From: Undaria pinnatifida
Lineage: Eukaryota > Sar > Phaeophyceae > Laminariales > Alariaceae
DNA: 64,000 bases
Assembly (NCBI GenBank): GCA_012845835.1
Contig: JABAKD010000021.1
Location: 10,708,699-10,772,698, forward strand
Reading direction: 5' to 3'
Within the stretch, counting starts at the first letter, position 1. Every line of letters starts with the position of its first letter. The position numbers and the translations under genes are program-made. The notes beneath the pieces are model-generated. The model did not search any database. It saw only the letters and a program-made list of their open reading frames with translations, and was not told the DNA's origin. Positions 56,716 to 64,000 of the stretch are shown one piece after another.

Positions 56716-58686
56716 ATGTCTCCCCACCCTCGGCCATTAGCCACAGCACCGACCTTCCGGCACTCCAGAGCGACGCCTCAAGACGCTCGTCTTGCCGGCG
56801 GAATCCCTGTCCGCATGAGGCCCTTGCGGGGCCAAACAACTTCTAGCAGTCAGCAGGAGTGTCGGATGACGCTCGGCGGTGGCGGAGCTCATGATGGAAT
56901 AGGGTCTGGGTCTTCTCCTCCGCTACCACCGGGCGCGACAGCAGGTTCCCGGGTCTCAAGAACGCCCCCCCCCGCCCCCGCCGAGAGAGAAACCTGTGGG
57001 GGGCGACGTCAAGAAAGCATCGATCAGATGGAAGTTGACCCTGTTCAAGGGAGTACACCTCGAGAGGATAATCCGTCCCGTAGGGAGAGACGTAGGGCAG
57101 GGGCGGGAAGAGGTGACCGCCAACCCAACAGTGATAACGCACGGGAAAGAGGTTCCGACGGGGCAACGCCGCGACTAGGATTGTCCACATCTCCGGGAAC
57201 GGCCGCAGGTGAAAGGCGACGGGCCACGAACAGTACACCTGCGGAGGGCCTCATCTCCTCTAGGACGAGGGCGCGCACCCGTTTAGCTACTACCATCAGC
57301 GCGCGATCATCGGACGGGGGAAGGGGGAGGCAGCTTCTCACTGGGCTATTCCGCGGAGTGTCGCCTCACCAGCCAACGGCAGCACAGATGGAGTCATCGG
57401 CAACACACTCCCAACCAGCACAGTCGTTGCCGGAACAACCTCCGGACACGCCTGGTGCATCACAGCCGCCGATAACGGAATTGGTACCACCCCTAACTAC
57501 ACCCCTTACACTTGAGGATTCGAGCACACCCGTCATAGAAGGTGCGCCGCTAACGGGAGATCCACCGTTTCCACTTGGGGGTCCAAGCACACCCGTCATA
57601 GAAGGTGCGCCGCTAATAGGAGAGACGCCACCCCAGACATCAGGTTCTGCACAGGCACCAATCTTCGAGTCACGCCCACCACAGCCTGCATCAAGGGGGG
57701 AGTCTCAATCGTCGACACACCCCTCCCTAGCGATATCGGTGCTTGCCTCGACCCCTCCGACGACACCGCAACTGCCGTCAGCTACCTCTCCATCTTCCAG
57801 GCCACCCACAACGTCATCGCCAAGTCCGTCACCGTCACTGTCGCCGCCGCCGCAGCTGCCCACAACTGGCCATTCATCGACGGCGACACCTATCTTGACA
57901 TCGAGTGTGGTCCCTGCGTTCGAAACGCCATCGCAGACAGTGGTCAGGACGGCAGAGGCAACATCGCCAAGGCCATCACGGACGACGCCTACACGGACGG
58001 CGGAGGGAAGGGGTCCGACACCCGTACCGATGCCCGAACTGCCTGCTTCTCCGCCACGGACACCATCGCCGACGACTACAGAAAACCAGCTCCGGGAGGA
58101 ACCCCCGGAAAGCTGCTGTGTATGCTATGAGGCCTTGGCCTCTCCTTTGGTATATCTAGAGAGCTTCTCCCATCGATTGCACCTTCCGTGCTACGCTGCA
58201 CTCCGAGTCAGAACGGAGGCCGATCTACGGTGTCCGGCATGTCGGGCGACCGTAACAGTCAACGAGGCCGACGGGATGGCGCTCCGCCAGCACAGCAATG
58301 AGGTCATGGTGGAGGTGTTGACGGTTGCGCGGCAAGATATGCCAGCTGACGGGGAAGCAAGGCTGACAACAAGGGCCGCAAGAGAAGGCAGGAGGCGGCG
58401 AGCGATAAGCAGCGTTTGTCATGGTTTGGTTGAGGAGACTAATTGCGTGCAAGTGTCCTGTTCGTGCGACGCACACCGCCGTTGTGCTTTAGGCTTTTGC
58501 GAGGACGCAATCCCCCGGGCTAGGACTTTCGGAGGGGTACACCTAGTCACGTGCCCGAACCCGGCTCTGCACGAGGAGCATCAAGAGGTCGATCTACACC
58601 TCCTCCTCCAACAGATTCGGGCCCTTTGCAGGTCGGTGGACAACGACGGAAGAACACGAGATCAAAGCCAGATTAACTGCAGCTGA
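56716..58686 (+). CDS. Pro/Ser/Thr-rich protein with RING-like finger (retroelement ORF)
   Basis: 656 residues from ATG 56716. Residues 1-450 are low-complexity Pro, Ser, Thr, Arg and Gly with a near-exact internal duplication (FPLGGPSTPVIEGAPL and TLEDSSTPVIEGAPL near 57520-57620). At residues 466-515, CCVCYEALASPLVY, HRLHLPCY and LRCPACRATV give C-x2-C ... H-x2-H-x2-C ... C-x2-C, a RING-type arrangement. RING fingers usually act in ubiquitin ligases or as protein-binding modules; which applies here is unknown. A second cluster follows at about 575-630 (CVQVSCSCDAHRRC, LVTCPN). Its stop at 58684 follows a frame change: the next frame continues with protein-like sequence (EEHEIKARLTAAEQRLRR), so the original protein was probably longer. 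Confidence 0.7.
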   Translation: MSPHPRPLATAPTFRHSRATPQDARLAGGIPVRMRPLRGQTTSSSQQECRMTLGGGGAHDGIGSGSSPPLPPGATAGSRVSRTPPPAPAERETCGGRRQESIDQMEVDPVQGSTPREDNPSRRERRRAGAGRGDRQPNSDNARERGSDGATPRLGLSTSPGTAAGERRRATNSTPAEGLISSRTRARTRLATTISARSSDGGRGRQLLTGLFRGVSPHQPTAAQMESSATHSQPAQSLPEQPPDTPGASQPPITELVPPLTTPLTLEDSSTPVIEGAPLTGDPPFPLGGPSTPVIEGAPLIGETPPQTSGSAQAPIFESRPPQPASRGESQSSTHPSLAISVLASTPPTTPQLPSATSPSSRPPTTSSPSPSPSLSPPPQLPTTGHSSTATPILTSSVVPAFETPSQTVVRTAEATSPRPSRTTPTRTAEGRGPTPVPMPELPASPPRTPSPTTTENQLREEPPESCCVCYEALASPLVYLESFSHRLHLPCYAALRVRTEADLRCPACRATVTVNEADGMALRQHSNEVMVEVLTVARQDMPADGEARLTTRAAREGRRRRAISSVCHGLVEETNCVQVSCSCDAHRRCALGFCEDAIPRARTFGGVHLVTCPNPALHEEHQEVDLHLLLQQIRALCRSVDNDGRTRDQSQINCS

Positions 58687-58950
58687 GCAGCGCCTCCGGA
58701 GAAGAGCGCACATTACCCCGGAAGTAGTGGCCTTATCGCGGAATCTCGCAGAGCGAGATGAGGAGGACCACCACGGAGAATGGCGGGGCACGATCCCCCA
58801 GCAACATGTGCGAGCGCCGTGTGGGGTCTGTGGCAGGCACTTGGAGGATGACCAGAGGTTCGCTTTTGGTGGCTGGCTCGTCCACAGGAGGTGTGCCGTA
58901 GAAAGCGCAGCAGGAGCAGACGGCAGGGAGGACGACCGATTTGGGGTAGC
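58640..58950 (+). pseudogene. Frame-displaced finger segment of the retroelement polyprotein
   Basis: In the second frame it reads EEHEIKARLTAAEQRLRRRA, a charged helix, then CGVCGRHLEDDQRFAFGG with WLVHRRC: C-x2-C followed by H-x2-C, half or all of another RING-like site. The frame before it ends at 58686 and the frame after it opens at 58950 (LSETGQECRVGGTFRLT), so single-base indels near 58630 and 58945 most simply explain the displacement. It has no convincing start of its own; an intron is a less likely explanation, as good splice sites were not seen. Confidence 0.6.
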
Positions 58951-60080
58951 TATCCGAGACGGGACAGGAGTGTCGCGTCGGGGGAACGTTCCGACTCACG
59001 GCAATAGTGCCCAGAATCCGTATGAGATACGATCGCACTACCCCGGATGGCGCTCACCAACAACGACAGTTGGAGATATTGTGGCGATCACTAACCTTGG
59101 GTGTAGAGGAGGCCGCGAGTCAGGGTGAAGGGGGTCAAGACGTTGAAGGGGGATTGGAGGAGTCCGAGGAATTTTGGTGCACGTACTGCGGTTGGCCTCT
59201 CGATAACTCTAATGGGGAGTCGGGGGAAGACGACGCTCGAGTACCCGTTACGTGCGCCCATGGAGGATTTGTGCACACCCGCTGCATGCTGGACCGCGCG
59301 GAAAACCTCGCGAGAGGACATGCGGATCCTAGGCCCTGCGTCGCGTGTCGCTCGGCGTGGCCGGGAGGAAGCCGACCTCCCCACCCGGCGGAGCTGGCTA
59401 GAGGGATATCCATGGACGGTCATGAGGGAAAGTGGGGGGCGGTGAGAGGTGCCCTGCTGTTCGCCACCCGCGTTCAGCGGCACATATCCGGACTGGAGTC
59501 AGCCAACTATGTGACGACTGGCATTTACGGTACGTTCGAGCTCATGTTACATGCACACGGAAGGAGCTCAACCTCCTCGTTCTTGCTATGCTCCCTATTT
59601 TGCGATTCGCTGGACCTGCCTCAAGGGGCATACCTTGATTTTCCCCGACCGAGGGAATGGGAAATGGCGGCAGGCCGATACCGTACGCTGTTCGCTGCGT
59701 ACGCCATCCATCCGCAGGATATCCTACTCCGACTTCAAAATCAAAGACTCTACATCGCACCTCACGTCCTACAATATCTAGTAGGTCTCGACGCCGAATG
59801 CGAAGAGCAACTAACGAGGTGGACCCTCGGGGTCCGAAGCGCGTTGGAAGCGGATGATGCTCTTCCTTCCTTCTCAACAGCGATGGCAGCGACACCGGAG
59901 AGAACGGACCGGACGCCGGAGAACGACCCTTTACACACGGGACCAACTGAACAAGGAGGCGCTGCTAGGAGTGCAGCAGAGAGACGTCATGCCGCGGGAA
60001 GCAGGGGTGCATCTCCCTGCGCCTACTGCGGGCGGGCACTAGAGGAGCCTACTGGGGATTCGGCGGTGGACTCTTTATGA
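58950..60080 (+). CDS. Finger module copy 1 and start of copy 2 (retroelement polyprotein)
   Basis: Open from 58950 to a TGA at 60078-60080. At 59178 CTYCGWPLDNSNGES, then CAHGGFVHTRC and PCVACR form a C-x2-C, C-x-H-x4-H-x2-C, C-x2-C site of RING type. A module of about 180 residues follows (FLLCSLFCDSLDLPQGAYLD, FPRPREW, LTRWTLGVRSALE), then a Thr/Pro/Glu-rich linker. The last part, from 60018 (CAYCGRALEEP), is the first half of a second finger whose second half continues in the same frame after the TGA. Function unknown beyond the likely zinc binding. Confidence 0.65.
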   Translation, partial: LSETGQECRVGGTFRLTAIVPRIRMRYDRTTPDGAHQQRQLEILWRSLTLGVEEAASQGEGGQDVEGGLEESEEFWCTYCGWPLDNSNGESGEDDARVPVTCAHGGFVHTRCMLDRAENLARGHADPRPCVACRSAWPGGSRPPHPAELARGISMDGHEGKWGAVRGALLFATRVQRHISGLESANYVTTGIYGTFELMLHAHGRSSTSSFLLCSLFCDSLDLPQGAYLDFPRPREWEMAAGRYRTLFAAYAIHPQDILLRLQNQRLYIAPHVLQYLVGLDAECEEQLTRWTLGVRSALEADDALPSFSTAMAATPERTDRTPENDPLHTGPTEQGGAARSAAERRHAAGSRGASPCAYCGRALEEPTGDSAVDSL

Positions 60081-60720
60081 GCACTTATTCCGTGTCCCCA
60101 CGGAGAACAAGTACATGCCCGCTGCATGCTAGACCGTGCGGAATGCCTCGCGAGTGGGCATACAGACCCACAACCATGCGTCGCGTGTCGCTCGGAATGG
60201 CCGGCAAGAAATCGGCCTCTTCATCCGGCTGAGCTGGCTGAAGACCTTTCAAGGCCACGCCCGGGGGGAAGGTGGCCGGCAGTAGCGGGAGCCCTGCAGT
60301 TCGCTGAGCTCTTGGAGGAGGATGGCCCCCGGTTGGACCCAGCTAGTTACGTCACGACTGGTTCCCACGATACTTTTGAGGAGATGGTGAGGACCCATGG
60401 GAGTAGCCAAACCTCCTCGTTCCTGTTGTGCACCCTGTTCGGAGATGCTCTTGGCCTGCCCCAAGGTGCCTACCTTGACTTCCCCCGACCGAGAGAATGG
60501 AGAGCGGCAGCCGGTCACTACCGCGAGATCTTCGCCGCGTACGGCATTCGCCCGCAGGATACTGTACTCCGACTCCCGAACCGAAGGATCTACATCCTGC
60601 CTCATGTCCAAGAGTTCTTGGCGGGCCTCGACTCGACGTGGGAGGACCGCCTAACGAGGTGGACCCTCGGGGTGCGAAATGCGTTAGAAGAGGGGCAGGC
60701 GCTTCCTCCGTTCCCGACGG
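59178..60720 (+). repeat. Tandem duplication of a finger module (~840-bp unit)
   Basis: 59178-59880 and 60018-60720 encode the same module with many identical residues: CMLDRAE(N/C)LA, PCVACRS, HPAELA, YVTTG, GAYLDFPRPREW, RWTLGVR. DNA similarity is also evident (GGTGGACCCTCGGGGT in both). The copies have diverged by substitutions and small indels, and copy 2 carries the TGA in its finger loop. Confidence 0.9.
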
Positions 60721-62477
60721 CGGCGTGGACCGTCGGGTCCCAAAACGGGTTTGAGGCAGGGTACGAGCTGCCTCCCTCCCCGACGGCAGCGGACGTAACA
60801 TCGGAAGGAACAGACCCGGTGCTGGAGAGTGACTCATTAGCAGTGGGAGTAACACAACCGGAAGGAGCAGCCCCGGCGTCTGAAGGTGACTGGAGGGTAA
60901 GGGGGCAGGCGGAGCCAGGAGACGCTGCTTCTTATGTAACCGTGGGGAACACCCTCATGGCCGAACAAGGGGATGTCACGGTGGCGGGACCCCTGCCCCT
61001 CCCCCTGAGTCAGCCCAGCGCCACCCCAGCGGCGGTGAGGGGCACGGCGGAAGAAACGGGCCCGGCACGGGAGAGCGACCCTTCAGCAGCGGGCGTGGCA
61101 CCACCGGAAGGTGCAACTCTAGCGTCAAAAGGTGACCCGGGGGGGAGGGAGCAGACGGACCCAGGAGGTGCTGTACCTGTTACCACGGGAAATTCCCGAA
61201 CTGCCGAAAACAGCGGGGCAATGGCGCCGGGACACTCGCGCGCGCCCCCCACACAGCCCAGCGTCACCCCAGCAACATCGAGAGCGACCGCGTCTATTTC
61301 CACTGGTGCAGTGGAGGGTGGGAGAAGCACAAGAGGCAGACGATGTCGACCGCGCGGGTCCGGAAGAGGAACACGAGCGACGAGAACTGGGAGAGGAGGC
61401 ACCACGAACCGGGGGCGAATCCCTCGACATGGAAGCGGCGAGGTTCCCTCGGCCCCTGCCGAAGGAAGGGTTGGCGGTGGAGAGAGAGAAGGCGGGGACG
61501 GAGAGGGAGGATGGTCAGCACCAGGGAGCGTAACGCATCTTCGCGCTTTCATTGCAGACGACCACAGCGGTACGAGCTGTGGGGGCCGTAGATCAACGAT
61601 TGCTCGGGGACACCGAGTGGTGGGGTTGCCCTGTGGACGTCAACATGCAATGCATGCGCGGTGCATGGTGAATGCGGTCAGACGAGGCGGGGCGCAGGCG
61701 TCGTTTCTCTGCGGAGCAAGGGGATGCACAGTCCGCCATGGAAGACGGGAAGCAATAGAAGCGGCAGTTCAGGCCGACCCTGGACTACGCGTGACGGCAG
61801 CGGGACTCGGGGGGAGACCTGACGCTGGCGAGGAAGAGCGCCGGGATGGCCTCTGCTATCCCTGGGACCAAAACACATTGGGAATTGCGGGACCGCTCGA
61901 TGATGTCCCCCTTGAGGACCTCCAACAACGCTTCGCCACTGTTGTCAAAGTGCAGCCGAGACTGGCTACTGCCCACGCCAAGCTTATCACCCATGTGCTT
62001 GGCCTCCTCAATCACGCCTTGGGAGAGCATCGTCAATCCACACAATCGGAGACGCCGCAATCACTGCTGAGGTCAATCAAGCTGTGGTACATCCTCCCAG
62101 CTCTACTACACTCGCAGGATGGCCGAATGCAACGGCGTGAGAGGTTTGCGTCTGCCGAACGCGGTGACCTCACCCTCTTGCTCCCGTGGTTAATGGAGTA
62201 CACCCGTCGAACATGTACGAGGCAAATCGGTCAAGCCCGAGAAGAGACGGACGCTGATATGTTTAAGAGGGCATCATCAGCATGCCGCCATCGAGGGGGG
62301 GTGACTGTGGCAGCACGCAGCCTTCTCGCGGAACCGCGCGCGCCGGGGAACGACGAAACGTGGGAGCGCGTAAAAGCAAAGTTCCCGGAGGAGGACCAGG
62401 CCTGCGTCTCCGAAGCTGCAGCAGCAGCGGTGGCAACAAGTTCCACCGACCAGGAGGAAGGGAGTGTACCCAACTGA
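60081..62477 (+). CDS. Finger module copy 2, linker and third Cys/His cluster (retroelement polyprotein)
   Basis: Same frame as the preceding segment, directly after its TGA; the first ATG is at 60126. It completes the second finger (IPCPHGEQVHARC, PCVACR) and repeats the following module (FLLCTLFGDALGLPQGAYLD, FPRPREW, LTRWTLGVRNALE). About 280 residues of Gly/Pro/Glu/Thr-rich linker follow, with basic RGRRCRPRGSGRGTR. Then CGRQHAMHARCM and LCGARGC near 61630-61730 form another RING-like cluster. The last 200 residues are globular and charged (WYILPALLHSQDGRMQ, ETDADMFKRASSACR) and precede the reverse transcriptase. The TGA at 62475-62477 separates it from the RT in the same frame. Confidence 0.65.
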   Translation, partial: ALIPCPHGEQVHARCMLDRAECLASGHTDPQPCVACRSEWPARNRPLHPAELAEDLSRPRPGGRWPAVAGALQFAELLEEDGPRLDPASYVTTGSHDTFEEMVRTHGSSQTSSFLLCTLFGDALGLPQGAYLDFPRPREWRAAAGHYREIFAAYGIRPQDTVLRLPNRRIYILPHVQEFLAGLDSTWEDRLTRWTLGVRNALEEGQALPPFPTAAWTVGSQNGFEAGYELPPSPTAADVTSEGTDPVLESDSLAVGVTQPEGAAPASEGDWRVRGQAEPGDAASYVTVGNTLMAEQGDVTVAGPLPLPLSQPSATPAAVRGTAEETGPARESDPSAAGVAPPEGATLASKGDPGGREQTDPGGAVPVTTGNSRTAENSGAMAPGHSRAPPTQPSVTPATSRATASISTGAVEGGRSTRGRRCRPRGSGRGTRATRTGRGGTTNRGRIPRHGSGEVPSAPAEGRVGGGEREGGDGEGGWSAPGSVTHLRAFIADDHSGTSCGGRRSTIARGHRVVGLPCGRQHAMHARCMVNAVRRGGAQASFLCGARGCTVRHGRREAIEAAVQADPGLRVTAAGLGGRPDAGEEERRDGLCYPWDQNTLGIAGPLDDVPLEDLQQRFATVVKVQPRLATAHAKLITHVLGLLNHALGEHRQSTQSETPQSLLRSIKLWYILPALLHSQDGRMQRRERFASAERGDLTLLLPWLMEYTRRTCTRQIGQAREETDADMFKRASSACRHRGGVTVAARSLLAEPRAPGNDETWERVKAKFPEEDQACVSEAAAAAVATSSTDQEEGSVPN

Positions 62478-64000
62478 CGCCCGGAGGAAGAGTTCGACCC
62501 ACAGGTGGCCCTCGAGGTAATCACTTCTCGCAACGCCTTATCAGGCGCGGGAAGCGACGGTCTGCGATTCTCGCACTTACAGTCAATAATCAGGACTGGT
62601 TTTGGGCGCGAAAAATTCGGAGCTGGCATCGAAGCCTTCTGGAGAAGAATAATCGATGATCCAAACGCCTTCCCGCCTGAATTCTGGCAGCTCTTCTTGC
62701 AATCCAACCTCACTGCCCTGGGTGAAAAATGCCGCCCCGTGTGCGTGGGGATGACGTGGAGGCGGCTTATTGAGGCCGGAACCATGCGGCAGTGGCGACC
62801 ACGGCTGGAGGAAGCCAACCGTGAAGCGAGACAGTTTGGAGTCGGAGTACGAGGGGGGGTGGAACAGGTAGCGCTACGCGCAAGAATACATCACGAGGCA
62901 AACAACTGGCTGATCCTCACCGATTGCTCCAATGCATTCAACACAGTGAAGCGGACTGCTATGCTAGCGGAGGCAGCCACTCGCGTACCGGCGCTTACAC
63001 CGTTCGTGGCAAAATGTTACGGCGAGATGTCTGCGCCCGTGTTTTTTCAGATGGAATCGGGAGAAAGGCGGAAGATCGACTGCTCCAGCGGGGTGCAACA
63101 AGGGGATGCCATGGGACCGGCGTTGTTCTGCATGCCGCTCCTGCCGGTGTTGAAGCGGACACGGGAGGAGTTCGAGCCAAGAGGTGTAGAGGCATTCGCC
63201 TACCTAGATGATATTAGCATCGAAATGATGGAAATCACACAAGATACTGTGGAAGTGGTACCCTTTCTCCAGCGTGAGCTGTCCAACATCGGAATTGCGA
63301 TCAACCCGAGCAAAACGGTTGCCCTGCCCCCAAAGGGGCACGTACCTACGCCGGAACAAATCGCCCTTCTTGAAGGCATTGACGTCAGCATCGTTAAACG
63401 TGGTGGGGATAAGGTGGTGGGGGTGCCCATCGGCACAGATGAGTACGTGAGGGAGAGCGCAATGGAGATAGTCCGAAACGGGGGAGCGGAGCAACTTGCG
63501 CGGGTGTTGTCGCGCATGCCGGACAAGCAGTCAGCCAACCAGATTGCCACCGGCTCCATGGTTCAACGGACCTCCTACCCTGAACGCGTGATGGACCCAG
63601 AACTATCGCTGGCTGCATGCAAAAAAGCAGATGGCAACGCCTTGTGGATGCTGGAGAAATTGCTCGATCTCCCGGGGGCAGCAGAAGAATCATCGTTCTT
63701 CGTGGACGGGTGCCCGACAAACATGTTGACCCTGCAACCCCATCAACAGGCGCAGGCGAGCCTGTCCACGGGGGCCGGAGGGTTCGGGCTGTCGTCGGCT
63801 GAAGCCCGGAGGATGTCAGCATCCGTTGGGAGCTTGGTGGCGACGGTGCCAGAGGTGCTTGCTGACCTATCCGGCGCAATAGGGAGCAAAGTCCGGAGGG
63901 AGCTGCCCGATTCTGACCTCGTGCGACGCATCTGGAACAGCATCAGGGACCTGCGCGATGTGCATGGGGTTTCAGAAGAGGCCATGGCGAACATCGTGCC
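62478..64000 (+). CDS. Reverse transcriptase, LINE-like, 3'-partial
   Basis: The frame is open for 507 codons from just after the TGA to the window end. It shows the RT fingers and palm in order: GSDGLRFSHLQS; KCRPVCVGMTWRRLIEA; motif A TDCSNAF with the first catalytic Asp at 62922-62924; motif B SSGVQQGDAMGPALF near 63080-63130; motif C FAYLDD at 63195-63212 with the Asp pair; then NIGIAINPSKTVALP. RT copies the element RNA into DNA at the target. There is no start codon next to the TGA, so translation would come from upstream by readthrough, or the TGA is a mutation. After the palm, 250 more residues are unassigned. An endonuclease was not seen within the window. Confidence 0.85.

Larger units (their letters stand above)
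56716..64000 (+). mobile_element. LINE-like retroelement with RING-finger-type array and reverse transcriptase, 3' end outside window
   Basis: A GC-rich block of at least 7.3 kb whose plus strand is coding throughout: a Pro/Ser/Thr-rich protein with a RING-like finger, a second finger region, a duplicated finger module, a low-complexity linker, a further Cys/His cluster and a reverse transcriptase. Successive parts sit in frame 1, frame 2, then frame 3 (frame 3 from about 58950 to the window end with two TGA stops). No LTR flanks were found inside the window. The RT motifs and lack of protease or integrase favour a non-LTR element. The 5' boundary lies somewhere after 56400. It may be a mutated copy of a once continuous polyprotein, or two or more proteins. 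Confidence 0.75.

Overview
This is nuclear DNA from a eukaryote with large introns, dense in repeats. Genes are split by GT-AG introns, reading frames are short except in mobile elements, and micro- and minisatellites, LTR, LINE-like and TIR elements fill the introns and spacers. One gene is a clear tubulin polyglutamylase of the TTLL9 type, so the organism builds cilia or flagella. The mixture (GC-rich exons, kilobase introns, Ty3/gypsy, LINE, hAT and TIR elements) would suit a stramenopile such as a brown alga, but that placement is inference and no rRNA or organelle marker is present.

Layout. 1-12.5 kb (+): the TTLL9 gene, lacking its 5' end, with nine exons recovered in consistent phase. 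Intron 2 carries a (CCCAA)n tract, intron 3 a GTT/GTC tract, and intron 5 a complete LTR-to-LTR but internally deleted Ty3/gypsy chromovirus-like element. 12.5-15.4 kb: no gene seen. 15.4-32.7 kb (-): a PH-domain-like protein gene with five in-phase exons, whose 14.5 kb first intron hosts a LINE remnant, an hAT remnant between AGCT-rich arrays, a decayed gypsy polyprotein with a nested insertion, a TA-flanked 876 bp TIR element and a fold-back repeat. 32.7-36.1 kb: spacer with tandem repeats and weak exon candidates. 36.1-45.4 kb (+): at least two, probably three exons of an unrecognised gene, with introns full of tandem repeats and MITE-like elements. 45.4-56 kb: mostly repeats, including a long (CCCGA)n tract, a 740 bp (GAAT)n array, tandem duplications, and a multicopy unknown coding sequence on the minus strand cut by a perfect 25-bp inverted repeat.

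56.7-64.0 kb (+): the most interesting part, a GC-rich retroelement running off the window. It encodes a Pro/Ser/Thr-rich protein with a RING-like finger, further RING-like cysteine/histidine clusters, a tandemly duplicated module of finger plus about 180 residues, then a reverse transcriptase with recognisable motifs A, B and C (YLDD). The last 5 kb is one frame broken only by two TGA codons; upstream parts are displaced by frameshifts. No link to known ORF1 families is evident by eye.
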